Source: Clavelina lepadiformis
Taxonomy: Eukaryota; Chordata; Ascidiacea; Aplousobranchia; Clavelinidae
NCBI RefSeq assembly: GCF_947623445.1
Contig: NC_135245.1
Location: forward strand, 17,801,501 to 17,865,500
DNA: 64,000 bases
Reading direction: 5' to 3'
The position numbers and the translations under genes are program-made. How positions within the stretch are numbered: the first letter of the stretch is position 1; every line of letters begins with the position of its first letter. This document shows, piece after piece, positions 1 through 9,069 of the stretch. The notes beneath the pieces were generated by a model. The model saw only the letters and a program-made list of their open reading frames with translations. It searched no databases and was not told where the DNA came from.

Positions 1-3000
1 TTTGTGAAGTCTCAGGGAAATTGAAACGCTGCAGCTTTGCGAGAAGAACATGTGAGTAAAACAATTCTATTCTTATCTTTATCCTGGTTCAAACAAAATT
101 TATCACGTGTGTCATTAGCTGACGCGGATCGCAAGACTCTCTCCGCAGGATCATTCTCTCCTGGGGAGAATGTTAAAGAGAAGAAAGGTGAGTAAAATAA
201 ATTATATAGAAAGTTGGTGTTATTTTTAGGTTGTTTTTAATTATCGCCATGGAATGGTTACGGTGAAGTATTGATTTTACGTTTTTTTATATTTTGTTCT
301 CTATATTTTATGTTAGTTCAAATATAAAAGAACTTATTCAGCAGATAAAAGAGTTTAAACCAACATGAAATGTTTCCTATAATGAGCACACAAATATAAT
401 AGCTTAACCAAAATATTTACATGTTTCCGCATTTATGCTTCGTTGGTGTGGTTCAAGTAACTTATTGCACAGCATTGAAGTCATTTTCCACTCGACTGAG
501 ATCCAACTCTCCAGGAATGACCGGTGGTTCGTCACCGAAATTCCGTCCCCGTAGTTCGGGTCCACCTTCAGAGGATGAGGACATTTTCAAAATTTTGCTT
601 ATTGGGAACTCGGGTGTCGGGAAATTGGCGCTGATCTATCGGTTTCTCTACCCTGATGAGCCTATATTCAGGTTGAAGTTTAAAAGCACCGTTGGTAGGT
701 GTTGGGAGTGCCTTCAGTCATGTGGTTATTTTATTATTGACGTTTTGTTTTAAAAATATAACAAGTGAGTGCGAGGTAGCTATGAGTCAACGCCGGCGGT
801 TGTAGATCTTGCGAAAATAATCTTATAACCGTTCATCAAAAGAAATTTTTACTTTATGCTATTTCTATTAAAGGACTTGAGTGTGAAACAAAATGGGTCA
901 AAATTAGTGGCAAGACGAGACAAATTCAAATGTGGTAAGCAATTTGTATATTAAATACGTTTGTTAACGTTAGTTTAATTAAATTTTATATGTGCCATAT
1001 GCTAAATTAAATTTTTGTAAGATACAATTTTTACACTAAGTAGATGTTAATGTTGCAAGTTACTGTCATTATTTGATCTAGGGATATTCCTGGCCAAAAA
1101 CATTTCACGTCAATGACAAGTTACTGGTTTAAAGGAGCTGATGGTATACTGCTTGTCTATGACGTCACTGACAGGCAGAGTTTCGATGATGTACCAGAAC
1201 ACTTCGTCCGCATTAAGCAGGTAATGTCTTGATTTAAGATGAAGTTACATTGTATATTACCAATCTCGATAGGAAACAAAAATACACATGGAAAATGCAT
1301 TAAAATTAATTACACACGCTGTGATATGGTTAATTTGGTTAAAAATTTATGCTGCAGCAAGCTGATGACGACGCCAAGGTTATTTTGGTGGGTAACAAAA
1401 TCGACATAAATGACAAAAGAAGGGTCGGCAAGCAGGAAGGTCTTAAGGTAATTGTTTTTTATTTCTGTGCAATCAGTAGCTAGGTTAGTGGTCAGTAATT
1501 TAAGTGGTCACATTTCAATCTGAGATGTAGGTATGTAAGAAGATTATGGTTGTTGATAGATAGGTCTCCTTGGTTTGTGCTAATTGTCATAAGTCACATG
1601 TCGCACAGCGCTTGTTTTTAAACACACGAAATAGAACACTAATAACATTATATTATCGTCAGATCTGCACGAGAATTCCGTAGGAATAAGAGCTAATTAT
1701 GACAATTAGCACAGGTTCACGAACTTTGAACTTGTAATGCTAAACGCTTACCTTGTGTACAGTTTGCCAAAGAACGTGGATTGAAATTTTTTGAAACAAG
1801 TGCTACGGGTAATATTAACGTTGCTGATATATTCACCATTCTTGTTGCTGATATCTTGAAAGAGGTAAGATTGCAGGTCGCATTACACTCATTTTTACTT
1901 GAGTAATTTTACCAGACTTAGCAGTATTATTGCCAGTAGTAGGGTGGATAAAATGAAAATCAATGTAGCACCATGCAGTTGAAGCGTTGATAAGTAACAA
2001 TGAATTTTTTCCTTTTAAAAAGATACTTTGTTATGTGTAACCCGATAAGTTTTGTAAGAGTAAGACGAAGTAGATCAGCATTTATCACTGAACCATCTCT
2101 TTTATTCAGAGAACTTCCTACTTGCTTGAAGGAAACCGTGAAGGCCACAAGACATATGGGAAAGCTGTTAATTGCCACGTCATGTGAACAGCAATGAATC
2201 CAAGACCACTCGTTTTCCTTTTTTTGGTTTCAAGCGTTGTTCTTTAATCTATTTGCGTGCGTTTGTTTTGCTCGCCACCGAATGGTACTAGATCAGTGGT
2301 TCTCAAAGTTTTTTTTCGATTTCTCCCTTACCAACCCAAACACCGTCAATTCCCCCCCCAAAAAAAATCGCAAAAAAATAATCGCCCAAATTTTACACTA
2401 CCTGAATGTTGACCCTGGATGATGTCTTTTGAGGATTTATCTCAGAAATAAAATTAAAAATTGCAAAAGAACGCTCTTAAAAAATAACCACACAAATTTA
2501 CAAACAAATCGTTGTTCATTGTTAGTGAGAACCATGAGCCTCATGTTGCGAAGTTAGTAAAGAAAATCGAGGAGAAAAGTGTGTGAGTTTTGCTCGAAGG
2601 TCTCCGCGCTTACAAATGTCGAGTGTTCCTCTTTTTTTCGTCTTGGATTGTCGTCTTTCAAAAGCTTGAGTACTCCTTTATGTCTTCCCATCATTGCTGG
2701 AGCACCATCAGCAGCAGTGGAAATAAGATTTTTAATCGGAATACCATTTTCAGTAAAATACTCTTGGACTACAGCATAAATATCTCGCGCTGTGATAGTT
2801 GTTTTCAAAGACTTGCAAAAAAGCATTTCTTCGGCAAAATTTGAATCATGTTTGAACCTGGCATAACCCAGAAGTAAGGCTTCACTATCTCGAACGGTCG
2901 ATTCATCGAGAGCCAACGAAAATTTTGTATTGCGAAGAATATCATTTAATTGCGACTGAACATCAATCGCAATTTTGTCAATGCGGCGGCGAACAGTGTC

Positions 3001-5006
3001 GTTACTTAATGGCAAAGCGGCAAGTTGAGGGCCTGGTGTTCCACTGTCAAGCATTGTTCGGTGGTATATCTCACAGGCTGGTTTAAGCAACTCTTCGCCA
3101 TCGATGTGCGGTCGAGATTTCTTTGCCAGAAGAAAACTTAGTTCGTAGCTAGCCTGCACCCCACGCATATTTAAATTAGTTTGCACCTTAAACATGGATG
3201 TAAGTGACATTTGCCTATTCTTCTGCCTATGTTCGTTAAGACGTTGGAAATATTCAAGAGGTTTCCCTGCATGCTCTGAGTGAACATTTTTGACATGATC
3301 TTCCAGTTTTTGGTTTCTCATCGAATCATTACAAAGAGATTTACAGCACAACAAACAGTACGGTTTTGTTTCGTCAGTAGAATCTGGAACAAATCCTAGC
3401 TTTAGATAGCTTACAGAGTATACACGAGTCCTCTTTCTCTCGCTGTTTTTCGATGAAAACACGTTTTCTGAAATTCTCTTTCTTGGCATTTTGAGTTTAA
3501 AATACTCTACAGTCTAAGTATATATTTGAGTATTGCTTTCGCACTGCTGAAAAGTAAAAGTGAAGTATCTGTAATAAGTATACTTAACATTAGGACAGCA
3601 ATTATTACTCGTTACTGTTGAGCAGTGGTTCCCAACCGCGGCTCCAAGGTAGCTTTCTTGCGGCTCTCAATGACCCCTGAAAATCCCCAAAAAAATAAAA
3701 AATCTATTTGTAATAACTTAATTAGGGCGATTATTTTTTGACTTGTCAAAAAAAGTCAAAAATTGGTCAAAATTTATAGCGTTAGGTCAAAATTGTTTAC
3801 AAATTTTTCATTTTACTTCTTACAGTTACACCTTGTAGCCTACTTTATACTGTTGTGAATGGTTCATCGTCTACTTATTGTGAATCATAAACCGCCTCCT
3901 GAATCCTAAACCACAATTGCGCCTCGCTTTGACAAAGTTGTTAAAACTCAATGCCAAGTTGGACATTAAATGGATTTGTTTTATTTTTCTTGTTAGTGTT
4001 GCTATTCGTTGGTACATGATTTCATGCTTTAAAATTTTCGTTCTAATTACTTGAGTGTTTTCATGCGGTTCCATACGTACTCTCAAGTTTGAAATTCGGC
4101 CCCGACACCAAAAAAGGTTGGGAACCACTGCTGTTGAGTTTTGTTAAATATTACTGTCCATTAGGAAAAATTAGCTAGCAGTCTATTTCTTCCTCTTTTT
4201 GAATGCTGCAGCCATTTACACAATGAAAGCGAAGAAATTTAATATGTAACCAATCTAATAAACCTCCTAATCCTGATCTATCTAATCTACTGTACCTTAC
4301 TTACTAGCTAGTGCTATACGTACCTTACTAACAATAAAGAGAAAACAACAACCATTATGAACCAAACAGACACGTTTATAACGTCAGTCACTGCAGTTAA
4401 GGTAAAACAATAGCCATTATGAATCAAACAGACACGTTTATAACGTCAGTCACTGCAGTTAAGCTTGTCCTCACGCACTATTGCAGACATCTATCTAAAC
4501 AACCTCTTCGAGCGGATTTTTCTGTTACAAATAAAATTAAAAAATTAGCCTAAGGTTTTTTTCATCTTCAGTTTTTCCTCCCCAATTCCTCCCTCGTGCA
4601 AATTTCCTCCCTGGAACTCAAAATTCCCCCTTTAGTGAGCCAAGTGGCCCGGTTTGAGAAGCACTGACCTAGCTTTTTTCTTGATTGGTCTCGTTTGCCT
4701 TTTTTTTGTTGCTTCTTTAAACTGCTTGTAATTTAAATTAAATTTTCCATTTTTCATAAGTAACAATATTAGGGTCATAATAGGAGCCCATAACAGTTAC
4801 GAAGAGCAAATTATTGCGGAGTTTAATAACTGATTTGTTCTTAGGCCAAGGAAAAAGTTGAATCCTTGATGAATCTTTACATAAGCAAACTGGTAATCAC
4901 GGACAGAGTTATACCAAACTTCGAAGATAACGACATGATTGATATTTACTTTACTGCTATGAAGCACCAAGTGGTTGTGTCCTTTTCACCAAGGCAAATA
5001 ATTTAA
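1..5006 (+). CDS. Rab-like small GTPase, tandem copy 1 (5'-partial; interrupted by transposon)
   Basis: Exons by splice sites and phase: 1-51 (partial), 119-187, 473-694, 874-934, 1082-1220, 1358-1447, 1763-1864, 4845-4993 (or to a stop at 5004-5006). After a Ser/Pro/Arg-rich leader comes a complete Ras-fold: G1 GNSGVGKLALIYRF, switch I Thr in KSTVG, G3 WDIPGQ, G4 GNKID, G5 ETSA. The layout and motifs such as VYDVTDRQSFDD resemble the Rab family, whose members switch membrane-traffic effectors through GTP binding. Odd points: the Mg-binding Ser/Thr after GK is Leu, and there is no C-terminal Cys prenylation motif. The long N-terminal extension recalls large Rabs such as RASEF or CRACR2A, but no EF hand is visible here. 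The last intron holds a 2.37-kb hAT insertion. The 5' end lies outside the window. The Rab family call is firm; the exact orthologue is unknown. Confidence 0.8.
1576..1713. repeat. Intronic inverted repeat, copy 1
   Basis: Perfect 16-bp arms TGTGCTAATTGTCATA (1576-1591) and their complement (1698-1713), about 106 bp apart, in the intron before the ETSA exon. They could be an old MITE or a pre-mRNA hairpin. Confidence 0.6.
2554..3489 (-). pseudogene. hAT transposase, N-terminal half only
   Basis: A 311-codon frame beginning MPRKRISENVFSS. Near residues 45-70 there is a BED-type zinc finger (YCLLCCKSL ... LEDHVKNVHSEH), followed by the typical KPLEYFQR. The RNase H-like catalytic core starts with LALDEST (first catalytic Asp) and ADGAPAMMGRHKG (second Asp). 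After KLLKDDNP the family similarity stops, and the C-terminal half, with the catalytic Glu and the dimerisation region, is missing. Full-length proteins of this family are about 600 residues, so this is an internally deleted, non-autonomous copy. Confidence 0.85.
3623..4130. mobile_element. Nested hAT MITE with perfect 8-bp target-site duplication
   Basis: Terminal inverted repeats CAGTGGTTCCCAACC and GGTTGGGAACCACTG. The element is flanked by exact copies of CTGTTGAG at 3615-3622 and 4131-4138. At 508 bp it has no credible coding region. It inserted into the larger hAT element, so it is the younger of the two. Confidence 0.93.
4342..4465. repeat. 62-bp tandem duplication
   Basis: Two adjacent near-identical 62-bp units (4342-4403 and 4404-4465), each ending in GTCAGTCACTGCAGTTAAG. 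They lie inside the truncated hAT element. Confidence 0.85.
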
Positions 5007-5276
5007 TTGTTTTTAAGTAACTGTAGCGCAAAGGAATAACAATGAAGTAATGCAATATATATTGTTAAATGTTTGTTCTTCTTTTGTAATGGCATACATT
5101 CATTCTAAGCGAAATGAAAGTAGCCATGTTGCACTAACGTTTCTGAAATTTTCTGTGTACACCGTAGCTGGTTGTACACAGATGGTTTTCTGTATACTGT
5201 AGTTAAGCATTTGATAAGGTTCATTACTGTATTATATTTGCAATTTCTTACCTTGTCAACCGCTGTTTTTTTATAG

Positions 5277-7547
5277 AAATACAGAAATCGTTCTTTTTGG
5301 TTTAAGCAAGAATGTCAACAAACTGGAGCTGTTTATTAAAGATGTTATCAGCGAGGTTAAGTATGCCATGGCTCTCTCCAGAAAGCACCTTTGGGAATGG
5401 GCCATCGACTTCAATACGTATTCACCATTGCCATTACGCACGTCACTCACAATGGAACAAGCATTTTTAAATATGGTAATGAGATAAATATTCAAAAATT
5501 AAATTAACTTCTCAAGTTTATCGTAACTTTATGTTTCCTAGTTTCTGCTCATGAAGAGTTCTTGTCTTGTTGTTGGAAAACAATGTCTTGAAACATTTTT
5601 AGAGACCCTATGGCAAGCATGTTGAGCTCTTTGGTTGTCCTTTAACTGTAAACGTCAATTCAATGGAGTTCAGATTTTGTGAAGTCTCAGGGAAATTGAA
5701 ACGCTGCAGCTTTGCGAGAAGGACATGTGAGTGAAACAATTCTTATCTTTATCCTGGTTCAAACAAAATTTATCCCGTGTGTCATTAGCTGACGCGGATC
5801 GCAAGACTCTCTCCGCAGGATCATTCTCTCCTGGGGAGAATGTTAAAGAGAAGAAAGGTGAGTAAAATAAATTATATAGAAAGTTGGTGTTATTTTTAGG
5901 TTGTTTTTAATTATCGCCATGGAATGGTTACGGTGAAGTATTGATTTTACGTTTTTTTATATTTTTTTCTCTATATTTTATGTTAGTTCAAATATAAAAG
6001 AACTTATTCAGCAGATAAAAGAGTTTAAACCAACATGAAATGTTTCCTATAATGAGCATACAAATATAATAGCTTAACCAAAATATTTACATGTTTCCGC
6101 ATTTATGCTTCGTTGGTGTGGTTCAAGTAACTTATTGCACAGCATTGAAGAAGTCATTTTCCACTCGACTGAGATCCAACTCTCCAGGAATGGCCGGCGG
6201 CTCGTCACCGAAATTCCGTCCCCGTAGTTCGGGTTCTCCTTCTCGACCTTCAGAGGATGAGGACATTTTCAAGATTCTGCTTATTGGGAACTCGGGTGTC
6301 GGGAAATTGGCGCTGATCTATCGGTTTCTCTACCCTGATGAGCCTATATTCAGGTTGAAGTTTAAAAGCACCGTTGGTAGGTGTTGGGAGTGCCTTCAGT
6401 CATGTGGTTATTTTATTATTGACGTTTTGTTTTAAAAATATGAAAAGTGAGTGTGAAGTAGCTGTGAGTCAACGCCGGCGGTTGTAGATCTTGCAAAAAT
6501 AATCTTATAACCGTTCATCAAAAGAAATTTTTACTTTATGCTATTTCTATTATAGGACTTGAGTGTGAAACAAAATTGGTCAAAATTAGTGGCAAGACGA
6601 GACAAATTCAAATGTGGTAAGCAATTTGTATATTAAATACGTTTGTTAACGTTAGTTTAATTAATTTTTATATGTGCCATATGCTAAATTAAATTTTTGT
6701 AAAATACAATTTTTACACTAAGTAGATGTTAATGTTGCAAGTTACTGCCATTATTTGATCTAGGGATATCCCTGGCCAAAAACATTTCACGTCAATGACA
6801 AGTTACTGGTTTAAAGGAGCTGATGGCATACTCCTTGTTTATGACGTCACTGACAGGCAGAGCTTCGATGATGTACCAGAACACTTCGTCCGCATTAAGC
6901 AGGTAATGTCTTGATTTAAGATGAAGTTACATTGTATATTACCAATCTCGATAGGAAACAAAAAAAACACATGGAAAATGCATTAAAATTAATTACACAC
7001 GCTGTGATATGGTTAATTTGGTTAAAAATTTATGCTGCAGCAAGCTGATGACGACGCCAAGGTTATTTTGGTGGGTAACAAAATCGACATAAATGACAAA
7101 AGAAGGGTCGGCAAGCAGGAAGGTCTTAAGGTAATTGTTTTTTATTTCTATGCAATCAGTAGCTAGGTTAGTGGTCAGTAATTTAAGTGGACACATTTCA
7201 ATCTGAGATGTAGGTATGTAAGAAGATTATGGTTGTTGATAGATAGGTCTCCTTGGTTTGTGCTAATTGTCATAAGTCACATGTCGCACAGCGCTTGTTT
7301 TTAAACACACGAAATAGAACACAAATAACATTATATTATCATCAGATCTGCACGAGAATTCCGTAGGAATAAGGGCTAATTATGACAATTAGCACAGGTT
7401 CATGAACTTTGAACTTGTAATGCTAAACGCTTACCTTGTGTACAGTTTGCCAAAGAACGTGGATTGAAATTTTTTGAAACAAGTGCTACGGGTAATATTA
7501 ACGTTGCTGATATATTCACCACTCTTGTTGCTGATATCTTGAAAGAG
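5277..7547 (+). CDS. Rab-like small GTPase, tandem copy 2 (3' end not found)
   Basis: Exons: 5277-5475, 5603-5726, 5789-5857, 6143-6376, 6556-6616, 6764-6902, 7041-7130, 7446-7547; phases agree throughout. The first two exons encode an unrecognised domain (NTEIVLFGLSKN... then RPYGKHVELFG...). The end of the second is the same exon that opens the window in copy 1. The GTPase core is nearly identical to copy 1, including Leu in the P-loop, WDIPGQ, NKID and ETSA. Differences are few: an extra Lys and a three-residue insertion (Ser-Arg-Pro) in the leader exon, and Trp to Leu after ECETK. No counterpart of the copy-1 terminal exon (AKEKVESLMN...) is found downstream, so copy 2 is either 3'-truncated or ends by read-through past 7547. 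Its start is open: exon 5277 begins in phase 2 and can be joined to copy-1 exon 4845-4993. Confidence 0.75.
7259..7396. repeat. Intronic inverted repeat, copy 2
   Basis: Counterpart of the copy-1 repeat, arms 7259-7274 and 7381-7396. Both arms are unchanged between the two gene copies. Confidence 0.6.
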
Positions 7548-8264
7548 GTAAGATTGCAGAGCGCATTACACTCATTTTTACTTGAGTAATTTCACCAGAC
7601 TTAGCAGTATTATTGCTAGTAGTATGGTGGATAAAATGAAAATCAATGTAGCACCATGCAGTTAAAGCGTTGATAAGTAACAATGAATTTTTTCCTTTTA
7701 AAAAGATACTTTATTATGTGTAACCCGATAAGTTTTGTAATAGTTAGACGAAGAGGATCAGCATTTAGCGCTGAACCATCTCTTTTATTCAGAGAACTTC
7801 GTATTTGCTTGAAGGAAACCGTGAAGGCCACAAGACATCCGGGAAAGCTGTTAATTGCCACGTCATGTGAACAGCAATGAATCCAAGACCACTCGTTTTC
7901 CTTTTTTTGGTTTCAAGCGTTGTTCTTATATGCCTATTTGCGTGCGTTTGTTTGGTCGCCACCGAATAATAATAGATGTTTCACATTTACTATTATATCT
8001 CGGACAGTTTTCAAACTTATTTGTTTTACTTTTGCTGTTTGGGATTTTCCGTATTCCTTTGTCCAACTGATTTACTCACTTGTCTGTACTCGCCCTCTGG
8101 TGTTGAAATGGTTATGGTACTTCTAAATCAGAAATGTCTTTCGTGTAACAAACGCAGTAGTTTTGTTTTGTGCTCGTGAGATATACTACTTTTTCCAAGT
8201 AATCAGCATAAGAAAGTACACACAGAATCCCAATCATTTTGTTACGGTTTGGTGTCTTACTACT

Positions 8265-9069
8265 AAGGTACCTGTACCGAATAAGGCCCACCTAACACTT
8301 TTTTGAAAATAACTCAAGAACCATGAATGAGAATAGACTGAAAAATCGTATTCTATTAGTGAGGGTATATGACTACAACATATTAAAACCACAATACCTG
8401 ACAACCCCCCAAAAAATTTTTATAAAGAAATTAAAAATTCCAAAAAATGGGCCTTATTAGGAGCATAGGCTCCTAATAAGGCCCACCAATTTTGTGAGTA
8501 TTTTGATTCAAAACATAGTAATAGACAACATATAACATTATTAGAAATTTCACATTTTAAGTTGTACAAACATTTAAAAAGATTCCACTAGGCGCATCAA
8601 AGTAACTGCAACAATTTGCCAACTGATGACTGGAACCACTCTTGAAGTCTGGACATCAATTAGCCAGGCATCTTGTATGGGCCTTATTAGGCGCATGTGG
8701 CATCCACGAAAAAAATGTCACATTTTTATCATCAGAAAAATTTTAGCAAAAAAAAGTGCATTATCCTTTTCAATATTAAGTTGGTTGTTACATGAAAACT
8801 TCAGCCGGCTGACAACAGTTCATTTAACCGGCCAAATTCTCACTTACTTTTTTTCTAAATTAACAAAACCACCTTAACTGCAAATATCAAATTTTTGTTG
8901 TGCTCCAGCGAATCGGTTGATCACGTGACAAGGATGAAATCTGGTAAACCATCATGAATTTATATTAGTTTTTATGTAGGGACAAAATCTTTCATTTATT
9001 TGCACGGGTTTGCGAAATATGAGCAATGGGCCTTATTAGGGACCGGGCCTTATTCGGTACAGGTACCTT
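8265..9069. mobile_element. MITE copy A, GGCCTTATTAGG family
   Basis: An 805-bp unit with perfect ~25-bp inverted ends beginning AAGGTACCTGTACCGAATAA. No transposase frame is present. Inside are a 16-bp-stem hairpin (8449-8484) and further GGGCCTTATTAG motifs near 8679 and 9029. The insertion site looks like TA/TA if the outer A is counted as host. The superfamily is not identified. Confidence 0.88.

Larger units (their letters stand above)
2294..4666 (-). mobile_element. Truncated hAT transposon (ZBED/Charlie-like)
   Basis: Ends are inverted: CAGTGGTTCTCAAA at 2294 and its near complement (TTTGAGAAGCACTG) ending at 4666. The flanking 8-mers, tactagat and acctagct, match at 5 of 8 positions, as expected of an aged hAT target-site duplication. 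The element carries the 5' half of a transposase gene on the minus strand and a nested MITE, plus a 62-bp tandem duplication at 4342-4465. It lies in the last intron of the copy-1 GTPase gene. Confidence 0.9.
1..7976 (+). repeat. Tandem duplication containing the two Rab-like genes
   Basis: Sequence from position 1 is repeated from 5675 with only scattered substitutions and small indels, in introns as well as exons, which points to a recent event. Homology to copy 2 ends near 7976, and in copy 1 it ends at the left end of the hAT element (2294). The ancestral unit, without the 2.37-kb transposon, would be about 3.3 kb. The segment 4667-5674 is the copy-1 3' end plus the copy-2 5' exons. Confidence 0.9.

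Noticed and set aside
3871-4128. 85-codon frame across the nested MITE
   Set aside because: Runs through the terminal inverted repeat of the transposon; not a gene.
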